Shown here in pieces: positions 1 through 10,944 of a stretch of DNA of 64,000 nt. The notes below the pieces were generated by a model. It worked only from the letters and a program-made list of their open reading frames with translations, did no database searches and was not told the origin of the DNA. Source of the stretch: Pogonophryne albipinna (taxonomy: Eukaryota; Chordata; Actinopteri; Perciformes; Artedidraconidae); NCBI GenBank assembly GCA_028583405.1, contig CM053260.1:22562147-22626146 (forward strand), in the 5' to 3' direction. Made by a program: the position numbers and the translations under genes. How positions within the stretch are numbered: position 1 is the first letter of the stretch; each line of letters opens with the position of its first letter.

Positions 1-3000
1 TCGCCACGTAGCCCCTTCTGGACGTCCTTTGTCCACCGAAAATTGTCTGTGGAAAACACTTTAACACATTAGCTTTATTTAGTCTTATTAGCTGTTCCAT
101 TTGTTTTGGAGAGAAGGATACCCCTGCAAATAAATTAGCTACTGGCCCAAAATTCTAGACGATGAACATGTGAGAAGTCTACTGCAAAGGTGTTGAAGTC
201 AACAACCCACGCTAGTTCGCAACGTCACCAAACTCTGCCTTTTAACATTGTTTTTATAGAGACTGCTTGCGGCACTCAAGTCATATTATCCCTTTTAAGT
301 GAGATTGTTTATGTTAAAGAAAAAGGCTTAGTTAGTGTGAACCATTTCACTCCTCTTTTGTCCCTTGTTGGATAGGATTTAAAAGCTTGTGTAGTCGACA
401 CAGACACGGTGTATCACATCATAGCACACAAGCATATACAAGTACACGGCTGCACATGTTTACTTCAGTTGGATTGCCAAACCACAGGTCGTTCTTCAGC
501 ACCACCAGCAGGAAGCTTTCTCCTCATTGTCATGCAACATTACACAGGCAGCTGCTTTTGCTTTGCACATTTGTAGTTCCTCTTTGTTTATAAAGGAATA
601 CAGTGAATTTAATGCAGGGGCTGACACAATCTTATCAGCTGTAGCTGCTCTGTCTTGTTTACCGATGTTGAAGTTTTCGCTGCCATGGAGACATGTGTTC
701 ACTATGGGTTTCTTTTCTGCTTTGGCCACAACACACCTGCAGAGCATGGGAAAAGGCTTAATGACAAGACACGTCAATGGCTTTCATTAAAATAGAAAGA
801 GTGCAAAACGCTCTCCTAACATGACCGCGTAGGTGGAGAACAGAAGGGGCATTGTGTTTTTGAGAACGGGAAGAAATGTGTTTGTCCTGCTTAAGCTGAC
901 CTGTTGGAAGCATAAGGAGATCACACCAAGAATTTCTTTTGGCCCACCAGAAAATCGCATTAACTTTCTCATTATTTAAAAATGTGTGCAAAATAAGCGC
1001 GTTAAACTCCCCTCTGTAGCAGAAACGTATGAATAGGTGCAACAGCCCTTCTTTTGGGGGTAATAATCAAGCAATACTGTCAAACTAATCAACTCATGCA
1101 GAGATTCAAAGATTTGAAAGAGAGAAAAAGTTCATTTCGGTTAAAGATTAGTCATTTTAATCAGTAGTAAATAAAGGTCTGAGCTTGACTGAAAATAATC
1201 TGAATCAGTCTCTGTTATTCACAAATGCCATCGTTTTTCTTATTTGTTCAGCTTCAAACCACCCATGCTGACTTGTAAAAAACAAACAAAACTCTACTAT
1301 AAAATAGCAAGAGGTTAATGATAGCTTCGTGGCTGTGTGGCCCTGCAGTGTCAGGAGTAATGTGAAGTGTTGAAATGCCTCCCAGAGGGAAGTTTGCATA
1401 TCTGAGGTCTGATCTCTGCAGCTAATGGTCCCTAACGTAAACACACCGAGTCCTTACAAGCAATTATTGCGTTCATAAAAACAGCCCTCGCTCCCTTCCA
1501 CCATTTAATTGCGGTCAAACGAATGACTAGCAGGGTTCAGAATGCACTGCTCTTAACGATCAAGTGTGTGTTTTTGTGTCATTAGAAATGTTTTTAGAAG
1601 ACTTTGAGTCAGTGTGTATTTGCTGGAAACGTTCTTGGTTCTAGTGTTGAGGTGCTGTGTGTCTTTGCACTGAAACAATAGTGGGCCATCATCGGTGGGA
1701 AGGCAGCCTGATGTCAGGATGATGTCATGCTGTATGCCAGTGGGCAGGATGTGTTTAAGGTGACTAATCGCCGCTCCGCACACCTTCACCAGAGACCTCC
1801 ACGGCTCTTTCCAAGGACATACACACATGCTGTAAAAACACGACACTCGAAAGCTTCAGGAAGCTTTCGGGGTCCGTTACTTTGGAAAGTCTGAGAGTTG
1901 GAGAGCTTCAGCTGGTTCAGGGTGGGCTTCAGCTGCTGCTGCTTTACTTTAACAATCACAATGAAACACTGGAGATGCCAGTGGTGAAACACTTAATTAC
2001 AAGTAAAGAAAATCATGCAATTTACTCAAAAGTACAACATTTGTTAATATACTTCAAGTTGCAAAAGTAAAACAACTTCATTCCATGATGTCCCATTTCT
2101 GAATAATATATAATTCAATGTTGGACTATTATTATTGACAGATTTCTTTATCTCTTTAACCTTGCATCCAGTAAGGGATTAGCTTGTTTTAAATGATTTA
2201 TATATATTTTATGTATTACTTAACAAACTAAAAATAATAATAACATAATCAGTTGATATGATGTCGTTTTGTTAATCTGAATTTGCAGAATTACTAAAGC
2301 TGCCAGATGAATGTAGAGTAAAACAATATTAGAGATGAATTATTGCAGAATAGATATACCAGTGAAATGTTCTTAAAACTATATTTAAGGACATTCCTTG
2401 TGTAAATGTTCCGGGTTTCTCTCCACCTCTGATCCCAGTGATCCATGGCACACTGATCAGGGATGTGTGGGTGGTACAGCCCCTGCTAGTTAAGTCTCTC
2501 TATACTTTATGTGAGTGTGTTTGTAGAAGCACACTGGCAGCTGTGGTTTTCCGGGCAGTGCCTTAACGGGCCTTTTCTTGTGGTCAGCACATGTGTGCAA
2601 TTTAAACCGGGAGCCAAACTGAGCCATGCGTGTGTTTTTACTCCCCCCACATTGGCACGTATGGCACATTTAAGTGATGTTTAGATCAATCACTTTACTC
2701 ATGGAAGCAGGATTTTTCCTATTTTTTGACGCAGCACTTCCGAGATGTGGGCAGAGTGACACACATCAGAGCAACGTTTGATTTGGCGACAGTTTTGACA
2801 GATATGCAACCACCGACTGGTTTTACCATCTGATTGTACTCAAAGTGGTTTGCAATTTCCTTAGATGTACAAACCTTCCCACTGAGGGTCAGAAGCAATT
2901 TTTCATTGTAGGGCTGCACAATTAATCAAACTTGTATCTGATTTATTTGGTAATGAGAACATATGTAAAAATGTAATTCTGAATTGCAAAGAGTTCCCAG

Positions 3001-3234
3001 CCTACAAAGTTTCTCCTACAGACAAATTCCTTTTTGGGTACAGATCCTCTTTAAAATCACACCATGATCATTGGAATATATATATTTAATGCTAATGTGA
3101 ATAATCTTTCAGAAATAAATGACATTTGAATTGCAATATCAGTCAAAAGGAGTTATTTGTTCTAATGGTGCAGCCTTCAAACGTGTTTTGATCAATCAAG
3201 TGATGATTTTCCACCTCCTTTCGCCTCCTTACAG
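1..3234 (+). other. bmp7 intron 1 (partial)
   Basis: No coding exon is recognised on either strand. Short open frames here have no recognisable domain. The sequence is AT-rich and mostly single-copy in appearance. It is read as the 3' part of bmp7 intron 1 because the next exon begins inside the propeptide. Nothing more specific is seen. Confidence 0.6.
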
Positions 3235-6200
3235 TCGATCAGGAGAAGGATCTTCTGTTCCAGCAGCACAGAAGAGAATTCAGATTTGATCTTTCCCGTA
3301 TTCCTGAAGGAGAGGCCGTCACAGCAGCAGAGTTCAGGATATATAAAAATGTTGTCCAGGAACGCTACGAGAACGAGACCTTCAGGGTCAGTGTGTATCA
3401 GGTCCTGGAGAAACCTCCAAACAGGTATGGGTGTTTTTCTACAGCTACTGCACATATTTCAGATAAGATAAACCTTTTATTGATCCCCGAGGCGAGACTG
3501 TGGTTTTCTTTACGGCCCTTGATTGGATTAACCCTTTGTTCGATGTATCAGTTGGATCTCCTCAGTGGAGTTTAACATTCAGGGATCGATTTACTCAAAT
3601 TACAAATACAAAGGTATTTTGCGACTACATCAATTTTGTCGAGGAATTTCAATGAAACCACACGGAAAGTGCCCCCCCCCCTCATGGAGATCCAACATGT
3701 AATTAGGATGCCGCTAGCATAGCAAAAAATGTGACTTTTCACAAACCTGTCTCTGTTTCTTCAGTGGAATTTCGTTCCTAACACATGCTGCTGATGGATA
3801 TTTTCTTTTCGAGGACAATATATTTACCCCCGTTTTAAACAAACAGTACACTCATCAAGTAGACAGCTGTGTCGCGTGTAAAACCAAAAGTTAATGTTGA
3901 CTTATTTTACCAACGCTATGTCACACAACTTAAGTGTGTGACTAAAGTTAAATACAAAACCAATTTGTTTTGTTGCTGAAAGCTATACTTCTACAACTAG
4001 TTTTGTTTTAATTCACAGCCTTAATCCAAAAATAGCGCCTTTTTAATACGGAAGAAAATACATTTCTATTGAAACATAATTCACAAAGCAGTCTTTTGTA
4101 TGAGGACATAGTTTTTAGGAGAAATGGCTTGATTAAATAAGTATTTAGTTTGATCAAATGGATGAACTGACCCTTTTTGGACCTATTTTTTAAAATTATA
4201 AAACTACTTTTTAATAGCAGTTGGTTTGACTGCGACACTAGATTATCCTCTTGTGTTAGTGACAAAGAAAGAGTAGTTTAGCTGATCATCATGCTACTGT
4301 GTGCTCACTGTGGACGCTGGTCGTCAGGCTGCTACTAGACGTGCAAACAGATCTGTCTTTGGCCGTGTCTGTCTACATTTCCTCACAGCTTATTTCTGCC
4401 GATGTTAGTGTCAGCGCCGAGGCTGTTTACACAGACATTAGTGTCAATTACAGAAACACGCCGGCCCTTCCAGAGAAGGTTTACTCTCTCACAGTCAGAT
4501 CAGGACAGTCCCCAGGAGACCTGCAACACGCAGCTCCCACCACAAATAACACTCTCAACCCTCCAGACGTCAATTGACTCTCTTTCTCTTACACAGGTGG
4601 TCAGTCCTCCATCTCCATTAACAGATTGTAGAATAATTAGACCCCACACATCCCCTGCTTGCTTACAAATCAAAGTTCTTCCACTCGTGTTATAAACTCT
4701 CAGCAGAGGGGATCATGAGCAGGCGGTAGATTTAAAAGTCCTTCTATGGTGACAGCGGGGCCGATGATGGTGTTAAGGGCAACACCATTGTCATTCACAG
4801 ACACACAGACGAGCAGGCGGCAGACGTGGGCCTGAGGGTCTGACACTCGGTCTGTAAACAAAGCTATTGTCTCTGGAGTCTGCTCTAAAGACGGCAGGTA
4901 TTACTATTGTAGGATTTTTTTATCTGGGCTGTTCATGAGGGTGGATTCATGGTTCAGGGCGATACTTCAGTCAAGATATCTTTCTTTAACTTCTTATTTC
5001 AATACAAATATCTCAATTTTTTATTGCACATTCTTGCTTTCCCTTTTATGTTTTTATATATATTTTCATTTGAAAACAGAGCAGCTCTCCCAAAGCCCAC
5101 ATTTCCCCTGGGATAAATTACATATTATTTTCTGATATCGTTTTGGTGCCAATTTTGAAATAATCCTATTGTTCAAATTGATTGTTTGCAATGCTTCTGG
5201 CTATCAATAGTGATTGCCTTTTTATATGGTTTATTATTCATTATCAATTTATAATCAACTAGTTTTTATTATCCTGATTTTCTCATTTATTTATCTTTAA
5301 TGTATTTACATTGCAACTCATTGATTTCCTCAATATGCATAAAAGACATAAGGGAAAAAAACACTTAGATGCCTGTTATTTAAACTTACGTATGTTATTA
5401 TAAACGGCACTGATGCTTCGTATATAGTTAACAGGTGACACAGTGGGTTGAGGAGGTCAACAGAAACATAACTAACTAAAATATACATCCCATATTCATC
5501 CTCTATGTAACCTTGTATTCTCTTATTATTTTCCTCCAGTCAGCAAATGAAACACTTTCTCAGTTGGACGGAGGTTTGGTGTGTGACTTGGCTTATCAAC
5601 AACATTCCTCTCTTTGGCCATAAAAACCTCTTGGCTCCCTTAAGTGTTTTCTTTTTTCTGCTGCATTGCCGTACAATTGGGGTTATGTATATTAAAACAC
5701 AATTCCAACAGTTTTCCCAGCGTATGGTTACACACCAAGCCAATCATTATCTCTTTAACCTCAGAGGCATTGTTTAATTTAAACCAAACTAAGTGTCTTT
5801 TTTTTACAAACAAACATTAAAAAAATGTCCTAATAATTTGCTGTATTTAATATAATTTAATAATTCTGCTTGCATTTTTTGGCCTATACATTAATATTCA
5901 TTTAAAATGCATGATAGAAAACCATTTTCCCAAGCATGTCATGCCACGTTCATTCAATGATTGAAAAGAGATCATTAACAAATCATAGTTTGATATATTG
6001 ATTGATAAAACATTTTATTTCGAACAAGTAAAATAAATAATTACAAAACAATTTTTTTTTTGCAGTGCATAGTCATGTAAGAGAAATCAAAACAAAAAAT
6101 TACATTTACAACAACAACAACAACAACAGCATTAGCAACATAAACAGTCCCACATAGTGTTCGAAAAGGAGTGGTATATCATCACCATATCAATTTCGTT

Positions 6201-8612
6201 AAACTGATTGTGGATACATATTTGCAAATTTGAAAGTCTTGGATACAATACAGCTTTATTTATATAGCACTTTAAACCTCCAGACCAAAGTGCTGAACAG
6301 GCAAAACATACAAAAAAGTAACACAGCTCAGCTCACACACCATAAAACAAGTACAAGTAAAAACAATAGGCAATTTAAAAGCAATAAAATCAACGCTCTT
6401 AAAGATGTTAATACGCTAAGGAAAAGAGGTGGGTTTTAAGAAGCGATTTAAAAGCAGGCAGTGTGGCGGCCTGTCTGATGTGCAGGGGCAGATCGTTCCA
6501 CAGTGTGGGAGCCGCGACAGAGAAGCAACGGCCCCCTCTGAGCTTTGACTTGGTTCTGAGCACATTCAGTTGATGATTGATCCGAGGAACATTTTGAATA
6601 TTTGCATCTGGATACTGTTTATAGCCTCAACATGTATTTATTCTAATGACTTCCTGTCCTCTCACAGTGAGGTGGAGCTCCTGCTGCTGGACCAGCGCGA
6701 GGTGTGGGCTGCAGAGGACGGCTGGCTGCTGTTCGACCTGACCGCCACCAGCAACCTGTGGCTGGTGAACCCGGAGCAGAACCTCGGGCTGCACCTGGTG
6801 CTGGAGGACAGCCACGGTCAGTCACTAACACACATTCACACACTGAGAGAGAGCCATGACAGCAAGAACCTGTCCTTGTCTGGAGAAATGATTTAATGCT
6901 GTTCTATTCCAATGGAAAAAAGGAGCATCACATATTGAGTAAATGATTTTAGATGGTTCTTACAGACTTTAAGTTATGATTGTGCATTCAAATGAACACA
7001 TGATTGTTTAGCAGAGGCTTAGGTGTGTGTTGCAGTCCTTGGTTGGTTGAGACTCACTAGTTTTGTCCCCCTGTCTCCCTCTGTAGGCCAGAGGAGGAAC
7101 CCCCGTCTGGCGGGGCTGGTGACGGGGAACGGGTCTCAGGAGAAGCAGCCCTTCATGGTCGCCTTCTTCAAAGCCAATGAGGTGCGATTCCGCAGCGTCC
7201 GATCCGCGCACGGACACAAGGGGCGCCAAGGGAACCGCTCCAAACCCCAGAGGACGGTCCAAGATGCTCTGAAGGTCGTGGAGGCTGCAGCAGGTGCCCA
7301 AAAACATACTATCACATCTCACCAACATAGACTCTAGTCATAGTTTACTGGCAGTGTCCTTTAATACTTTTTTTAATAGATCTATTGGGCGTTATTATTT
7401 ATAGGGAATTATAATACATCCATAATGCAACTACACTCATGAACACACACGCTGACACACTATATTGGCAGTCATAAAACATTATAGATGCTACTCATAA
7501 GGAATTATAAGTGGAAGCTCTTGACTATTTATAAACTCGGAGTGAACTGAAGGGCTTATAATACATTAAGACTACGTATACTCACCTATACAAACCTTCT
7601 GATGTAATAAAGACTCATAGCGATTTTCCATAGTCCATGCAGTATCACAAGTTATCAATGTTTGTAAAGTGATGAATTTATGCTTTTTCCCAACACTTCA
7701 TTGTTCAGTCAAATGTAATGCCTGCATTTAAAATAATCTATATTGCATCATTTGGGATTATTATGAAAGACGCCTGAAAGAATTAGAAGTAAAAAATACA
7801 CAGTATAACTAAATTATTCAGAGAAAATATGAAATACAATTGGTCAAGCTGAGTGAAAATATAGAAGTATTTTCTTAGTTTGAATATATAATGTTTATTT
7901 TATACCTTAAGGTTCTGTGTCCAGCTGAACATTTTTACTTGTAGTACTCTTTAGATGTTAACATAATAACGTATGATGCAGCGTGTAAAAGCATTTAAAA
8001 TAATGATCTCCTGATGCATTATAAATGTGAGAGTGTTACTGATGTTTGTTTACTTTCTTGTGTTTACTTCCATCTTTTCCATTTCAGATACCCTCAGCCT
8101 CTCCAAAGAGGGATGCAAAAAGCACGAGCTGTATGTCAGTTTTAGAGATTTGGGATGGCAGGTATGATTCAGATCTTCCATTTGATCTCATTTCATTTCA
8201 ATTTCATGTCCAAAAGTGACAATTGGCTTACATTTGCTGGATTCTTTAATCCAACCAGGACTGGATCATCGCACCAGAGGGCTACGCAGCGTTTTACTGC
8301 GAGGGAGAATGTGCATTCCCTCTCAACTCCTACATGAACGCCACCAATCATGCCATCGTGCAAACTCTGGTAAGTCCCAAACAGCCCCCATCATGATGAC
8401 AGGCACTTTCACTACCACCTCCACTTCCTGTGAGCATTGATTTATGCCTCTTCTGTCAACAGGTGCACTTTATCAACCCGGACACGGTGCCAAAGCCGTG
8501 CTGCGCCCCCACCCAGCTCCACGGCATCTCAGTGCTCTACTTTGACGACAGCTCCAACGTCATCCTCAAGAAGTACCGCAACATGGTGGTCAGATCCTGC
8601 GGCTGCCACTGA
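3235..8612 (+). CDS. bmp7: bone morphogenetic protein 7 (exons 2-7; 5' end outside window)
   Basis: This is a secreted TGF-beta superfamily ligand of the BMP5/6/7/8 group; it signals through BMP receptors to Smad1/5/8. Exons seen with AG/GT borders and matching phases are 3235-3424, 6668-6816, 7087-7293, 8088-8161, 8259-8369 and 8463-8612 (TGA). The first encodes propeptide ([20 protein letters not shown]). The third carries a furin-type RSVR site followed by the mature N-terminus. The mature domain has all seven cysteines (CKKH, YCEGEC, KPCCAP, CGCH end) and the conserved N-glycosylation site [24 protein letters not shown] fits BMP7 better than BMP5, BMP6 or BMP8. Exon 1, with the signal peptide, must lie to the left of the window. 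Teleosts can have bmp7a and bmp7b, and I cannot decide which this is. A possible poly(A) signal (AATAAA) lies near 8937. The gene converges on the ataxin-like gene. Confidence 0.95.
3462..3530 (-). repeat. LINE-type 3' tail fragment (Rex1/Babar-like)
   Basis: AGATAAGATA followed by TTTATTGATCCCCGAGG is the reverse complement of a common fish LINE end, in which a 'gggatcaataaa' segment is followed by a short tandem tail. Related tails are at 17290-17530 (+) and 23195-23280 (-). It lies in a bmp7 intron. The family name is from memory of fish repeats and is tentative. Confidence 0.45.
6236..6560 (-). repeat. L2-like LINE 3' end
   Basis: Read on the minus strand, this begins with the last part of a non-LTR reverse transcriptase frame ([18 protein letters not shown], then [11 protein letters not shown]). 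It is followed by a 3' region ending in the typical fish motif GTGCTATATAAATAAAGCTG. It sits about 100 bp upstream of bmp7 exon 3. A second copy with a longer open frame is at 45190-45690, and shorter 3' ends are near 27262 and 57036. Confidence 0.7.
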
Positions 8613-10944
8613 CCGCTGCAACCCCCTCCTGTGAGTTCGTGAAAAATCTGGAGGGACGCTGAAGAAAGGCAGAAGTGAAAGAGCCAGAGAGGAGATGATT
8701 GACAGGCTGGTCATCAGGGAGCTCCTGCCACAGGACGAGCTTTAATATGGAGAACTGCTTTTATGAGCAGCAGCTGAGCCCCACATGCAGTATGAACCAC
8801 TACCACAAACCTTTCCAAACTTTTGGTAACAAAGAAAGGATGAACAAAGGGGTTTGTTTTCCTTTCCTTTTGAGATTGACTAGAAAAAGTGCACTAAAAG
8901 GACACTAAGCAATGTGGAGCTACTTCAAAGACTCAAATAAAACATTCAGTGCTAGCAACAGAAAGTAAAAACACACCTATCTGCATTTAAATGAAGGCTC
9001 TTCTTGCATTTAGAATATAATACACTGCCTGGGTGGACACGTGCATTAGCTAACTGATTTAACAGCTTGTGAAACTTTAAAATCTCCATCTTCCTGTTGA
9101 ACCTCTGCACCTTTCCTTAAAGAACAGCTGGATGAATTTATCTCTGATGAGAGAGAAAAAAGCTTTGATTGTTCAGCAGGGCATTTCAACCGCGTCAGGT
9201 GTAAGACATCTGGACGCTGGCGTGTGTGCCGCTGATGTGGAGGAGCTCAGAGAAGAGTGGCAGCTGAGACTGTTAATAACAGCGTTGGACTGAAAGGCTG
9301 CTGCTGGATCTAGTTTCCCGGTGCAGCACGATGCATGTGAGAGACGTGCAATCTGCGAGAGTCGGTGAGTCATCTTCATGTTGACACCATGGTGTGCACC
9401 ACCTCTGCAGCTGCCTCCTGGTGTCTGGCCAGCTGCAGGTGGGCAGAGGGAAAACTGTAATTTTAGTTTTTCAGATTTAAGGCAGGTGTGTGTTCAACCT
9501 AATTTGCCCTCAATAATGTTGTTAACAGTTGCATTGAAGCACCTTGGATACTTCAAGGAATTCATGGTTTGTAGAGATTTATGACAAAAATATGCAGAAA
9601 CTTTACACATATTTATTTAACAGTGAGGAAATCGTTTCTGTCTAACCCTAACCCTGCATTTCCATTTGCAGAATGTCATTCACTCTGATTGTGCATTAGG
9701 TTCATTGTAGAGAATAACAATGCAGCCAGGAGGGGGGGGGGGGGGGTTATATTCAGGTGGAAAAAATACGAGAAAAAACACAAATGTATGGGACAAAACT
9801 TTTAATAATCTCTGAAGTCAGAATTTAGTTCTGTAAGGAAAAATAACTTGACAACAGACTATGCATTTTATATTTCCAGAGCTGATTGCAAATGTATAGA
9901 ATTGCATTTTTTTAGAGGAAATGTGTGACTTTAATCTCAATAAATATTATTAGGGTTTTCTTTTTGAATTTGTGATTCCTTCTTCATTTAACATTTAACT
10001 GTCAGAGATTCAATAAAGTCATAATTTTGAAAATGTGATATATAATATTATTATCTGAAAATATGACCCCCCCCCCTTCCTGGCTCTGTACTGTTACTTT
10101 AAACCTACAATGGTCCCGACACGTCAGCGTACCGTTCTCCACTCACCGATGTGCTTTTGAAGGACTTTGAATGGCACAAGCATCTCCTCAACTATGAACA
10201 GGCCATTCAAAATGAAGCTTCAGTACAAAAGCAAAGCAGATATAATAGAGTGCAACAACAACCAGGCAACAAATGCATTCACACTGACATTCACTGAGAA
10301 GCTGAGCGCTTCCAACGCAGCACATTACAACACAGCCCACACCGTTAAAAAGACCTTAAATATATATCTTAAATAGAAAAAAGAGGTAGAAGCGTAAAAC
10401 TTAATCCTACAGATGCAATCTCAAACCAAGGTCTTATCAGAAACTATTCTGTCATTCTAGCAGTAGGGCCTATGTCTCAAATCAAACCTCATTATTAATG
10501 ATAGAGGAGTCTTACATAAGAATAGATGTAACTTTAAATGATATGATCAGCGGTGAAGCACCTGAGGGAGTATTTTCCTTAAAAAGCAACGTGGGCTGAT
10601 TTTGTCAGAACTGCTTTCAATAATAAAACCCAAAAATATAATTTGAGCCTACAAGATGAAGCTCAATTCATTCTCATGGGAGCATCTTCCGGTGGCAACT
10701 TAGATGTACAATTGAGTTTGACTCAACTTAAATATCCAGTGTTTAATCCCTGACTACCTTAACAGAACATTCAGAAATCCTGAGAGTTCATCTTTTCCTT
10801 CCTTTTACCCCTAGATACAATTAAAAAATACGACAGTCAAGCACAGATATGATTCAGGAGGTAGAAAGAAGGTAAATATAGGCTGATTAAAGCAGAGTTT
10901 AGAGAGACTGACATGCTTCCTGTCTTTAAAACAGCAACCCCTCC
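8613..10944. other. bmp7 3' UTR and convergent intergenic region
   Basis: This follows the bmp7 stop and precedes the stop of the minus-strand ataxin-like gene. It should contain both 3' UTRs. AATAAA occurs near 8937 and 10006 on the plus strand. A G-run of about 16 lies near 9731 and a C-run near 10069. No further gene is recognised. Confidence 0.5.
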
